A DNA stretch of 64,000 bases from the NCBI GenBank assembly GCA_903904815.1, contig CAIVDU010000004.1:40179-104178 (forward strand), in the 5' to 3' direction. The DNA is from an uncultured Armatimonadota bacterium (GTDB lineage Bacteria > Armatimonadota > Fimbriimonadia > Fimbriimonadales > Fimbriimonadaceae). Numbering within the stretch: the stretch's first letter is position 1; the number at the start of each line of letters is the position of its first letter. The position numbers were made by a program, and so were the translations under genes. The notes beneath the pieces are model-generated. The model saw only the letters and a list, made by a program, of their open reading frames with translations, made no database searches and had not been told where the DNA came from. Shown piece by piece: positions 1-7,911 of the stretch.

Positions 1-871
1 CGAACGCCTTGGTATCTCCGGTGAGACGATCGTCAAACCGAATACCAACGCCCATCACGAGGTCAGCCTCTTGAACCGCAAGGGTTCCAGTGGCTTCGCC
101 ATGCATCCCCATCATCCCGAGCGAGAGCTTGTGATCGCGAGGGAAGGTTCCAAGACCAAGGAGAGAGTTGATGACCGGAATGTTTGCCTTTTCCGCCAAC
201 TCTTTCAGCTCCTCAAATGCCTCGGACCACAGAACGCCGGCGCCAGCGATCATAACCGGACGCTGGGCTTCCGCAATGAGCTTTGCCGCCGCTTCGACCT
301 GTTCCTGAGGCGGTGCGCCCGGCACCTGGTAGCCGCGGCGAGTTACGGTTTCGGGGAATGCCGCCTCGGTGAGGGCGGTGAAAACGTCTTTCGGAATGTC
401 CACGAGGACGGGACCCTTTCTGCCCGTGCCCGCGAGGTAAAACGCCTCGGCGAACACGTAGGGAAGGTCGTTGACGTCCGTCACGAGGTAGTTATGCTTC
501 GTGATTGGGATGGTAATTCCCTGAATGTCGGTCTCTTGGAACGCATCCTTTCCAATGGCCCAACTGTTGACGTTTCCAGTGATCGCCACCATCGGGACCG
601 AGTCCATCATTGCCGTCGCGATTCCGGTGACGAGGTTGGTCGCTCCCGGGCCGCTAGTGGCAAGGCATACCCCGACGCGACCAGTCGCTCGGGCATAGCC
701 ATCGGCCATATGGGCCGCGCACTGCTCGTGTCGGACGAGGATGTGCCTGACCTGAGGCCAGTTCAACATCTCGTCGTACAGCGGAAGCACAACGCCTCCG
801 GGATATCCAAATATTGTATCGACGCCCTCACGAACGAGGGCCTCCATCACGATTCTCGCGCCACTACGCAA
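1..871 (-). CDS. ilvB: acetolactate synthase large subunit, N-terminal part (cut by left edge)
   Basis: Catalytic, thiamine-diphosphate-dependent subunit that condenses pyruvate (or pyruvate plus 2-ketobutyrate) in the first common step of Val/Leu/Ile synthesis. About 290 residues are in the window. Visible are FGYPGGVVLPLYDEM near residue 21, the cofactor-activating Glu of RHEQCAAHMADGYARATG (about Glu49), ATSGPGATNLVTGIA, and GRKGPVLVDIPKDV, then the beginning of the central domain. I chose the TTG at 871 because a good ribosome site (taggagac, 879-886) lies 7 nt before it and no better start exists upstream. The gene follows an attenuator-like leader (967-1150), as expected for branched-chain amino-acid control. 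The C-terminal half is outside the window. Confidence 0.95.
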   Translation of the reverse strand, partial: MRSGARIVMEALVREGVDTIFGYPGGVVLPLYDEMLNWPQVRHILVRHEQCAAHMADGYARATGRVGVCLATSGPGATNLVTGIATAMMDSVPMVAITGNVNSWAIGKDAFQETDIQGITIPITKHNYLVTDVNDLPYVFAEAFYLAGTGRKGPVLVDIPKDVFTALTEAAFPETVTRRGYQVPGAPPQEQVEAAAKLIAEAQRPVMIAGAGVLWSEAFEELKELAEKANIPVINSLLGLGTFPRDHKLSLGMMGMHGEATGTLAVQEADLVMGVGIRFDDRLTGDTKAF

Positions 872-966
872 AATTGCCGTCTCCTATGTTCTCTTTCCGG
901 TCCGCCCCCACGAAGGAGTAAGGATTCCGACGGCAGTGTCGGTCCCGCGGCGTCTGCTCACGCAAC

Positions 967-1000
967 AAAAAAGCCCCCCGGCCTGCCTGACCGGGGGGCT
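967..1000 (-). terminator. intrinsic terminator (attenuator) ahead of ilvB
   Basis: On the reverse strand a perfect 10-bp stem (AGCCCCCCGG / CCGGGGGGCT, 991-1000 with 972-981) with a 9-nt loop is followed by six T (972-967). It lies about 95 nt before the ilvB start and 27 nt after the stop of a short Leu/Ile/Val-rich reading frame, so it would stop ilvB transcription unless prevented. Confidence 0.85.
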
Positions 1001-1035
1001 TGCTTTCTTTAGCTCAGCGTTCCCAGGTCAGGCAG
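983..1035 (-). promoter_or_regulatory. antiterminator pairing segments of the ilvB attenuator
   Basis: Reverse-strand CTGCCTGACC (1035-1026), which contains the TGA stop of the leader peptide, is perfectly complementary to GGTCAGGCAG (992-983) in the loop and 5' shoulder of the terminator. The two pairings exclude each other. A ribosome finishing the leader peptide covers the first segment and lets the terminator fold; a ribosome stalled upstream at Leu/Ile/Val codons leaves it free to pair. The complementarity is seen directly; the mechanism is inferred from classical attenuation. Confidence 0.65.
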
Positions 1036-1150
1036 CTCCAATGAGCCCGATAAGGCTTAGGAGTAGACCAAGGAGGACAAGCGAAAGAAGGCCAGGCGCA
1101 GACGCGCGCTGGCTGAGGTTGACCTGAACCGGCGGCGCACTTGCTTCCAT
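1028..1150 (-). CDS. ilvB leader peptide (40 residues, Leu/Ile/Val rich)
   Basis: A 40-residue frame, ATG at 1150 to TGA at 1030-1028, whose second half reads LLSLVLLGLLLSLIGLIGAA. Roughly half of residues 21-37 are Leu, with Val and Ile, the end products of the pathway. The stop codon lies inside the antiterminator arm and the terminator follows within 30 nt, the layout of classical leader peptides. No ribosome site precedes the ATG, but a -10 box ends 7 nt before it, so the mRNA would be leaderless. Alternative reading: a small one-helix membrane protein, since the same stretch would span a membrane. The position favours a regulatory role. Confidence 0.6.
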   Translation of the reverse strand: MEASAPPVQVNLSQRASAPGLLSLVLLGLLLSLIGLIGAA

Positions 1151-1157
1151 GGGGATT

Positions 1158-1187
1158 ACTGTAGCACAACATTTTGCGGACGGACAA
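1158..1187 (-). promoter_or_regulatory. promoter of the ilvB leader (leaderless)
   Basis: TTGTCC (1187-1182), an 18-nt spacer and TACAGT (1163-1158) on the reverse strand. The -10 box ends 7 nt before the ATG at 1150, so transcription should begin at or beside the A of the start codon. Confidence 0.5.
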
Positions 1188-1283
1188 CCGTTGCCGCTGC
1201 AATGGGATGCTTTCTATCCGAATACCAATAGATCTTTAGTCATTTTGGCCCAGCCGCCGAAGAGTCGTAGTTACACTGAACGC

Positions 1284-2699
1284 GTGCGTGCATCTGAAGA
1301 ACAACTCAATCCGGCCAAAGTTGACGGAAGATTCGATGAGGCGTCTCAGCGGGACGTATTGGCCCTAGCCGCCCGTTTGCACAAACAACATCTTGAAACG
1401 ATGAGTGCAGCTGAGATAGAGCAAGCCGCCGTCGAAGGCGGGATGGACGGGGCGTTCGTCCGCGAGGCGATCCGCCGAATATCGGCCAACGAAAGCAGCG
1501 TGGAAACTCCGACTACGGCCTCGCCGTCTGCCACGGCTGGGGAGGTAGCGGTCGGAATTTCGGTTCCTCTCGTCGTCTTTTGCGTCTTTGCTCTGAGATA
1601 CATCCAGACCCACGGCGGGACTGGCGCCCCCACGGTCCTGGCGTTGTTGATCGGGGTCTTGCTGCTCATCGCAGCCGTCTATTTCGTTGCTCGCAACGGT
1701 AGGGTAGCGGCGGCAAATAAGGTGACTGAGGCGGCCAGAAACACTTACGCCTTCGGTCTGGGCAGCCAAAGATCCGAGCCGCTCAATATCGGGCGAATCG
1801 TAACCACGGGAATCGCCGTATTGACTCTGGCCACCATTCCTTTTTGCGGTTTCGAAGGTCCGGCCGCTCAGTTTTGGTTCCTCGGCGTGTTGTCGCCATT
1901 CATTGGCGGATTCTGTTCCCAATCGAAGACCGCGTTTTGGAAGGCCGCATCGATCGGTGCTATCGGGGCGGTGCTTGCTGGGCTTGAGACCGTTTTTCGG
2001 CTAAATGCGCATCTCGATGCCTCATACTGGCCGGTTTCCATGACGGCGCTCGGAACCGTTTATGGGTTGCTTGGGCTGGCGGGTTTCGGTGTTTCGAGTC
2101 GGGTCAATCGGTCGAAGACTGCCAAATCTCACTTCGACCGAGCGGAGGTCTTGGCTCAACTTTTTGAGCTTCAAGCCGCCCTTGACCGGAATCAGGAAAC
2201 ACGCACTTTCTTAAGTGTCGACGTCGTGAACTCGTCCGCAATGAAAGCCTCCGACAACGAACTGGAGGTTGAGTACTCGTTCAGGCAGTATCAGGCCTGG
2301 ATCGCGGAAACGGTTCGGAGTTTTGGGGGCGAGATTCAACTTGCTGCTGGTGATGGCGCGATGGCGATGTTTCGAGACCCGTCAAGTGCCGTATCTGCCG
2401 CTAAGCAACTCCAACTCGGAATTGATACCTTCAATGGGTCCAAGAACCGACTCACCTCACCATTCCAGATCCGCTGTGGTATCGCCGAGGGCAGGATTGG
2501 TCTCGACGCCCGCACGCCCATCGGACAGATCCAGTCCCCGGTCTTGGATCGGGCCGCGTTCCTCCAGAAGTACGCTGAACCCGGAAGTGTCGTGGTCACG
2601 AAGGAATTAATCGAAATTGCCATGCCCGTGCTCGGCTCGCTGCATCAACGCGAATTGATTGACGGCCGCCCCGTGTATTGCTGGGCTAAACAGCAGTAG
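1284..2699 (+). CDS. membrane-bound class III adenylate/guanylate cyclase-like protein
   Basis: The N-terminal part is a short helical segment (GRFDEASQRDVLALAARLHK) and Ser/Thr linker. About six hydrophobic segments follow (for example VGISVPLVVFCVFALRYI, VLALLIGVLLLIAAVYFV, GTVYGLLGLAGFGVS), then a cytoplasmic class III cyclase homology domain of about 160 residues. That domain has the metal-binding Asp in TFLSVDVVNSS and the second in AAGDGAMAMF; substrate-specifying residues cannot be assigned with confidence, so some members of this type are inactive sensors. An ATG at 1149 would extend the frame by 45 residues but overlaps the ilvB leader and its promoter; the GTG at 1284 follows a TACACT box by 6 nt and suits the domain start better. 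It converges with the HD gene, 3 nt between stops. Confidence 0.72.
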   Translation: MRASEEQLNPAKVDGRFDEASQRDVLALAARLHKQHLETMSAAEIEQAAVEGGMDGAFVREAIRRISANESSVETPTTASPSATAGEVAVGISVPLVVFCVFALRYIQTHGGTGAPTVLALLIGVLLLIAAVYFVARNGRVAAANKVTEAARNTYAFGLGSQRSEPLNIGRIVTTGIAVLTLATIPFCGFEGPAAQFWFLGVLSPFIGGFCSQSKTAFWKAASIGAIGAVLAGLETVFRLNAHLDASYWPVSMTALGTVYGLLGLAGFGVSSRVNRSKTAKSHFDRAEVLAQLFELQAALDRNQETRTFLSVDVVNSSAMKASDNELEVEYSFRQYQAWIAETVRSFGGEIQLAAGDGAMAMFRDPSSAVSAAKQLQLGIDTFNGSKNRLTSPFQIRCGIAEGRIGLDARTPIGQIQSPVLDRAAFLQKYAEPGSVVVTKELIEIAMPVLGSLHQRELIDGRPVYCWAKQQ

Positions 2700-2702
2700 G
2701 AG

Positions 2703-3239
2703 TCATAGCTCCCGCTTTATCGCATTCCAAAGTCCCGGATTCACGGATTCGGGGACGGTTTCTAGGATCCTTCGGGTCTGTCCGATATACCGCTTGAGTT
2801 TTTCATGGCGTTTCGTCCGCTTCGCTTCACGAAGATTGGAGAGTCGATCCGCCAATTTTACGGCCTGCGCATCTCTGGACATTTTCGCAATCTCTGCCAG
2901 CAGAATCTCGGAGCGGAGCGCCCAAATCTGTGGCTTGTCCAAGCCTGAGGTCTCCGCCGGCCCGGGCTCTCTTCGGGTCAACTCCTTGACTAGGCCACAA
3001 ACTCGGATCCCAAATTGGGCCTCAATCTCCGCCAAGTGAATTGCCGATTCTTCAATCACGTCATGGAGTACGGCGGCACACAAAAGGTCCTCGTCAATGA
3101 CACCCCCGGTGTACCTCAGGTTATTGAGCACTTCAATCGGATGGGTGAAGTAGGGAAGGGGATCGGGTCCCTCGCGATCTACGCCCGCGTGGGCGTGGAG
3201 GGCAAATGAGAGGGCTCGGTGAAGCGGAGTGAGTGGCAT
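2703..3239 (-). CDS. HD-domain protein, (p)ppGpp hydrolase-like (MESH1/SpoT HD type)
   Basis: A small 178-residue single-domain HD phosphohydrolase. The metal ligands are visible in order: HAHAGVDR near residues 15-22, His33 in YFTHPIEV, His59-Asp60 in AAVLHDVIEES, and the late Asp in KLADRLSNL. This pattern matches the RelA/SpoT N-terminal hydrolase domain and stand-alone MESH1-like proteins, which remove the 3' pyrophosphate from (p)ppGpp. The ATG at 3239 gives the family-like start MPLTPLHRALSFA; a start at 3269 adds 10 unlikely residues. It is divergent from ppx, a relative of the pppGpp phosphatase GppA, which suggests a small alarmone/polyphosphate neighbourhood. Substrate is inferred. 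Confidence 0.75.
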   Translation of the reverse strand: MPLTPLHRALSFALHAHAGVDREGPDPLPYFTHPIEVLNNLRYTGGVIDEDLLCAAVLHDVIEESAIHLAEIEAQFGIRVCGLVKELTRREPGPAETSGLDKPQIWALRSEILLAEIAKMSRDAQAVKLADRLSNLREAKRTKRHEKLKRYIGQTRRILETVPESVNPGLWNAIKREL

Positions 3240-3310
3240 TGTCGTCGATTTGAGGGTTTCCGGGGCCATTGCCAGCCCCAGTGACCTCTCTTAACAGGAA
3301 TACTGCACGC

Positions 3311-4219
3311 ATGACGCGCGTTTTTGCTGCCGCCGACATCGGCAGTAACACTGCTCACCTGCTGGTTGCCGCCACCGATGGCAGCCTCGTGATGAGAATA
3401 GATAACTACAACGAGTGGATTCCGCTCGGCGAAGTGGTGGCAAGGCAAGGCAGCATCCCTAAGGAGATCTCACAGAACCTCGTTCTGGCAATGAAAGAGT
3501 TTAAGCGCGTGGCTCACTCCAAGCAGGCCAGCACCCTATACGTTTTTGCGACCGAGGGCGTTCGAATGGCTCGCAATCACGAACAGGTACTCAAGAAGAT
3601 CGAGACTGAGACCGGCATTCGAGTCGACCTGATTCCCCCTCGTCGTGAGGCTGAACTCAGCCTGGGTGGCGTCATGCTGGACGTTCGAAACCTAGGGGTC
3701 GACATGATGTGGGAGGTAGGAGGCGGGAGCGCGCAGATTGGACGGGTCCAAAACAACGTCCTTCAAGAGGAAGATTCCTTACCCCTTGGAACCGGTCGGA
3801 TCATCGCGGAATCCGGTCTGCGCCAGCCGTGTCCTGACTACGCGCTTGAGGCCGCCGTGCGGTATGTCGACCAAACGCTCTCCCGGTGCACCGTCGCGGG
3901 CAGAGCGAGAATTCCCGTTGCGGGAGGTGGCGTTGCCCGCGGACTTTGGCGCGCCTTGCATCCGGATGGAGAAAAGCGACTTTCTGTCCAAGAGTTGGAC
4001 TACCTTATCTGGGCGGCATCTCAATTGCCAAGTGACCGGATTGTGAGCCGATTCGGTGTTAAGAATAAGCGGGCTTCTACGCTTTTGCCGGGTGCGTTGG
4101 TGTATCGTGCTCTCTTGCGTAAATTTGACGCGGAAGGCATGATGATTAGTGAATTTGGCATCCGCGAGGGAGCAGTTCTGGAGATGGCAAGCGGAAGCGT
4201 CAAGGGAGTAGCGGTATAA
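3311..4219 (+). CDS. ppx: exopolyphosphatase / guanosine pentaphosphate phosphatase family
   Basis: About 302 residues of the ASKHA-fold Ppx/GppA family, the short two-domain form. The phosphate-1 motif AADIGSNTAHLLVAA is at the N terminus; FATEGVRMARN and the phosphate-2 motif MWEVGGGSAQIGRV follow, with PVAGGGVARGL further on. It removes terminal phosphate from polyphosphate or the 5' phosphate of pppGpp. The ATG at 3311 puts the first motif at the expected place; the upstream ATG at 3269 adds 14 residues of no recognisable use. It is directly followed by ppk, overlapping it by 4 nt, so synthesis and breakdown of polyphosphate are translated as a pair. Confidence 0.88.
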   Translation: MTRVFAAADIGSNTAHLLVAATDGSLVMRIDNYNEWIPLGEVVARQGSIPKEISQNLVLAMKEFKRVAHSKQASTLYVFATEGVRMARNHEQVLKKIETETGIRVDLIPPRREAELSLGGVMLDVRNLGVDMMWEVGGGSAQIGRVQNNVLQEEDSLPLGTGRIIAESGLRQPCPDYALEAAVRYVDQTLSRCTVAGRARIPVAGGGVARGLWRALHPDGEKRLSVQELDYLIWAASQLPSDRIVSRFGVKNKRASTLLPGALVYRALLRKFDAEGMMISEFGIREGAVLEMASGSVKGVAV

Positions 4220-6309
4220 GAACACCTCCTCCTTCCGCAGATCGCTACCTGAATCGAGAGTCAAGTTGGCTGGCTTTCAATCGGCGAGTCCTAGAAGAGG
4301 CATCCAACCCGGATAATCCTCTCTTGGAACGGATCAAGTTCCTCGCGATCTTCGAGTCGAACCTCGATGAGTTCTTCATGGTCCGCGTCAGTGGCCTGAT
4401 CGAGCAGTATGAGAGTGGAATTCTCGAGTTGTCCCCCGATGGTCTGACTCCTAACGAGCAACTCAAGATCATTTCTGACACGGCCGGACCATTACGCAGA
4501 AGGGCGAATACCGTGTTCCGCGAAGAGGTGGCCCCTGGACTGGCGGAAGCAGGGATTCGGATTCTCAGCTATGCCGAACTGACGGAAAAGCAAAAGCGGA
4601 ACCTGTCGGTCTACTTTGCCAAAGAGGTGTTCCCTCTTTGCACACCGATTATTCTGCACCCCGCACCGAGCGTGCCATTCATTTCTAGCCGTTCGCTCAA
4701 CATCGCCGTCGAGCTTTCGGATAACGGAACCGACATCCGGCTCGGTCGCATCAAGGTGCCGGAAGGTGTCCCTCGAGCAATCCGCCTTCGACGAACCCGG
4801 CATGACTACGTCCTTCTTGAGGACATCATCGCTAACAACCTCTCCGCATTCTTTCACGGCGTGGATGTATTGGGCGCCCACCTGTTTCGGCTCATTCGTG
4901 ACGCGGACGTCGAGATTCGAGAGCTGGAAGCAGCCGATCTCATCACCACGATCGAGGAGACCATTCGCCTTCGACGCTTTGGCGATCCGGTTTTGCTCGA
5001 AGTGGCATCTACGATGCCGCCCAATGTTTTGAAACTCCTCATGGAGATCCATCGGCTGGAAGAAGACGATGTGATGACCGTCGACGGGATCATGGGCATG
5101 GATGTCTTCTGGGAAATCTCCAAGATTGACAAGCCAAACCTTAAGTTTCCTCCTCACATTCCGTTCCTCGCCGATTCCCTTATGTCCTCGAAGGGCCTCT
5201 TCGAGACGATTTCCTTGCAGGACGTCTTGATCCATCTCCCTTACGACGGCTTTCGGCCCATCGAGGAGTTTGTTGGGTCCGCCTGCAAAGATGCCGACGT
5301 GTTGGGAATTAAGCAAACCCTGTACCGCGTTGGAGCCGAGAGTCCGCTTGTTGAGAGTCTGCTAGCAGCAGCTGAAGGCGGGAAACAGGTTGCCGCCATG
5401 GTTGAGTTAAAGGCTCGGTTCGACGAGAGCAACAACCTCGAATGGGCCCGAGCCCTAGAACGCGCGGGAGTGCACGTCACCTATGGCTTTCCCGATATGA
5501 AGACCCACTGTAAGGTCTGTCTGGTCGTTCGAAGGGAAGGACGGGGGCTTAGGATGTACGCCCACATCGGTACCGGCAACTACAACCCCGCTACCGCCCG
5601 ACTCTACACCGACATCGGACTGTTCACCGACGACGAAGCGATCGTTCAGGACGTTCTCGAACTGTTCAATTACCTCACCGGCTTCAGTAAGCAAACCCAA
5701 TACCGAAAGCTCTTGGTAGCGCCGGTCAACTTGCGAGAGGGCATTCTCCATCGAATCAAGCGAGAGATCGCTCATCACAAGAAGGACGGGAAGGGTCGCA
5801 TTATTTGGAAGCTCAATGCCCTCGTGGACCCGGAACTCATCGAAGCGCTTTACGCCGCGAGTCAGGCTGGCGTAAAGGTTGACCTCATCGTGCGGGGCGT
5901 GTGCTGTTTAAGACCAGGCGTAAAGGGATTGAGTGAAAACATACACGTATCTTCGGTTGTCGGCCGATTCTTAGAGCACAGTCGCATCTACTACTTCAGG
6001 AATGGCGTCACCCCCGATGTTCTGATTGGGAGCGCGGACGTCATGCGAAGGAACCTGGATCGTCGCATCGAAGTGCTGGTCCCCGTCGAAGATCCTCGGC
6101 TTATTGAATACATTCGGACGAAAATCTTGGACATTTCGATGAAGGATAATGTTAGGTCATGGAACTTGTTGCCCGATGGGACTTACGAGAGGCGACCCAA
6201 GCTCGAAGAGAAACCGTTCGACTCCCAAAACTGGTTTATGGCCCATCCGACCACTAAGGAACTTTTCCCGAAGGCTCTTCGCGAAGAGGGGATGGGAAAG
6301 AGTATCTAG
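4216..6309 (+). CDS. ppk: polyphosphate kinase 1, apparent ATA start
   Basis: PPK1 makes polyphosphate from ATP reversibly, via an autophosphorylated histidine. Nearly full-length domains are visible: the N-terminal YLNRESSWLAFNRRVLEEAS, FESNLDEFFMVRVSGL, the catalytic His of AHIGTGNYNP (about residue 450) and the second active-site His of RFLEHSRIYYF (about residue 588). ATG, GTG or TTG does not occur in frame before the conserved N terminus; the first TTG (4324) would delete it. The only suitable position is ATA at 4216, 7 nt after AAGGGAG (4202-4208) and overlapping the ppx stop (ATAA), the place where ATGA would normally be. With it the protein is 697 residues, the usual size. ATA initiation or a recent A-for-G change is inferred. 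Confidence 0.93.
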   Translation: MRTPPPSADRYLNRESSWLAFNRRVLEEASNPDNPLLERIKFLAIFESNLDEFFMVRVSGLIEQYESGILELSPDGLTPNEQLKIISDTAGPLRRRANTVFREEVAPGLAEAGIRILSYAELTEKQKRNLSVYFAKEVFPLCTPIILHPAPSVPFISSRSLNIAVELSDNGTDIRLGRIKVPEGVPRAIRLRRTRHDYVLLEDIIANNLSAFFHGVDVLGAHLFRLIRDADVEIRELEAADLITTIEETIRLRRFGDPVLLEVASTMPPNVLKLLMEIHRLEEDDVMTVDGIMGMDVFWEISKIDKPNLKFPPHIPFLADSLMSSKGLFETISLQDVLIHLPYDGFRPIEEFVGSACKDADVLGIKQTLYRVGAESPLVESLLAAAEGGKQVAAMVELKARFDESNNLEWARALERAGVHVTYGFPDMKTHCKVCLVVRREGRGLRMYAHIGTGNYNPATARLYTDIGLFTDDEAIVQDVLELFNYLTGFSKQTQYRKLLVAPVNLREGILHRIKREIAHHKKDGKGRIIWKLNALVDPELIEALYAASQAGVKVDLIVRGVCCLRPGVKGLSENIHVSSVVGRFLEHSRIYYFRNGVTPDVLIGSADVMRRNLDRRIEVLVPVEDPRLIEYIRTKILDISMKDNVRSWNLLPDGTYERRPKLEEKPFDSQNWFMAHPTTKELFPKALREEGMGKSI

Positions 6310-6355
6310 AGGGACCTTAAGTGGATGTTTTCGTCGGTCAGCTTGTCATAGCCGG

Positions 6356-7744
6356 CTAATTGTCAATGTCGATACCCCACGCTGGAAAATCTGTTTCAGA
6401 CGTGGCCTTAGGTTTGGTTTTCAGCATCTGGTCCAGCAAAGTTCGATCCAGTGCCCGGCCGCGAACGAAAACTTCGTCGATCCTTGTCGTGTTGTGAATG
6501 TCAATTAATGGGTTCGCGTCTAGCAATACAAGGTCTGCGATTTTTCCAACCTGAACCGAACCCATCAGCTTTTCGACTCCGAAGTATCTCGCTGGATTGA
6601 TCGTGGCGGTTTGGAGAGCCTTTAAAGGACTCAACCCAGCACTCACTAAGAACGCGAGTTCGTCATGCAGGCCGAAGCCGGGAATGACATAGGGATTCGG
6701 CGTATCGGTTCCAGCCAGGATACTGACGCCAATCTTTGACATATCTCCGACCAGGTGGAGCTCTTTGTCAAACCTAAGCCTCATCGCCGAGTAGTCTTCT
6801 GCAGTGAGGGCCTTGAGCCGGAAATCCTTGCTTGGGTCCCAAGAAGCCGTGATCCAACTAGGTAGGTAGCTCAGCCGGGAATCCTTTCGGAACGCGGGTT
6901 GATCGAGGTTGGCAAGAGAATGCAAGACAGTCAAAGTGGGACACTGCCAAGTCCCATTCTGCTTGAATCGCTCGAACAGGGTCTGTTCTCTCTTTGAATC
7001 AAATGAATCCAGCAGGGTCTGAACCCGCTGCATGCGCGTCAGGCTTTGCGACGTTAGGAGTTCGGACTCTTTTGTAGAGCATCCCGCTAAAACACTATAC
7101 AAATGTTCAAATGACTTTTGCCCCGCGTCGCTCGCTTCCATGGCGGTTACGGCGTTCGGAACGTGCCCCGCAAACACAATGTTCCGCTTCTTCGCCTCCT
7201 CGGCAATCGCGAAGTAGGCCTCTTTTGGCAAAAGAGAGTAGACCTTCACGAAGTCGCAACCAGCAGCTTGAACGGTTGCGACTGCCTGACGCCCTTCTTC
7301 AGGGGACGAAACCGCAATCGAACCCGGCCAAATGGGTTTTGGCCCGTCGACAATCGGGCCGGAGAAGTACATACGCGGGCCTAATGTCGTGCCATTTTCT
7401 ACATTCTTTCTCCATGATGTGAGCATGGCTGTCGGTCCAAACATGTCGCGAATGCCGGTAATCCCGTTGGCAAGAAAGAGCGGAAACAAGATTTGGTCAG
7501 ACCAACAGTGCACATGGCAGTCCCACAACCCCGGGATTAAGAACTTGCCTCGCGCCACAATTTCCCTGGTATCTGGATCTGGCGTACGATGCGAAATGGA
7601 AGCGATCGCTCCGTTGCGAATCTCCACCGTCACGTCCCGCTGAATCCTTCCCTGAAGGACATCGACCACGGATACATGCGTGATCGAGAGAGCACCGGAC
7701 CCTGCTTGAGAACTCAGTATTGCGGCAACGACAGCGAGTAGCAC
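6356..7744 (-). CDS. exported amidohydrolase (imidazolonepropionase/prolidase-like)
   Basis: A 462-residue metal-dependent hydrolase of the amidohydrolase superfamily, starting with a hydrophobic signal-like segment (LLAVVAAILSSQAG). Metal ligands: HxH in GLWDCHVHCW near residue 77, Lys in CDFVKVYSLL, His in FAGHVPNA and SFEHLYSV, and Asp in LAGTDTPNPY. The closing IADLVLLDANPL belongs to the beta-sandwich part. This subgroup often acts on N-acyl or cyclic amide bonds outside the cytoplasm; the substrate is unknown. GTG at 7744 is the start; TAAAAT (7756-7751) ends 6 nt before it, a leaderless arrangement. It stands alone, tail to tail with ppk. Confidence 0.82.
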   Translation of the reverse strand: MLLAVVAAILSSQAGSGALSITHVSVVDVLQGRIQRDVTVEIRNGAIASISHRTPDPDTREIVARGKFLIPGLWDCHVHCWSDQILFPLFLANGITGIRDMFGPTAMLTSWRKNVENGTTLGPRMYFSGPIVDGPKPIWPGSIAVSSPEEGRQAVATVQAAGCDFVKVYSLLPKEAYFAIAEEAKKRNIVFAGHVPNAVTAMEASDAGQKSFEHLYSVLAGCSTKESELLTSQSLTRMQRVQTLLDSFDSKREQTLFERFKQNGTWQCPTLTVLHSLANLDQPAFRKDSRLSYLPSWITASWDPSKDFRLKALTAEDYSAMRLRFDKELHLVGDMSKIGVSILAGTDTPNPYVIPGFGLHDELAFLVSAGLSPLKALQTATINPARYFGVEKLMGSVQVGKIADLVLLDANPLIDIHNTTRIDEVFVRGRALDRTLLDQMLKTKPKATSETDFPAWGIDIDN

Positions 7745-7818
7745 GGACGAATTTTAGCTCGGTATTCACTTCCATCTGTGTTTCAAAAGACCGTTAGTCC
7801 CAGGTCAAAGCAGAGGAG

Positions 7819-7911
7819 ATGATGAAACGTAATACTACGGTCGTGATTCAGTGTCCCAGCTGTAAGGCTACTTTGCCGGACTGGCAAACTCAAACAGCGT
7901 ACGCGCAATAA
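7819..7911 (+). CDS. possible 30-residue CxxC mini-protein
   Basis: ATG-ATG at 7819 after the purine-rich gaggag, reading to TAA at 7909. It contains IQCPSCKATLPDW, which resembles half of a zinc ribbon. Its last 22 nt overlap the 3' end of recQ on the other strand. There is no homologue I can name and no partner CxxC, so it may be chance. Confidence 0.2.
   Translation: MMKRNTTVVIQCPSCKATLPDWQTQTAYAQ

Noticed and set aside
71..1012. Forward 313-codon open frame over the left edge
   Set aside because: It is the antisense shadow of ilvB, whose reverse-strand product has unmistakable thiamine-enzyme motifs.
4492..5316. Reverse 274-codon frame inside ppk
   Set aside because: Shadow of PPK1, whose motifs lie in the other strand.
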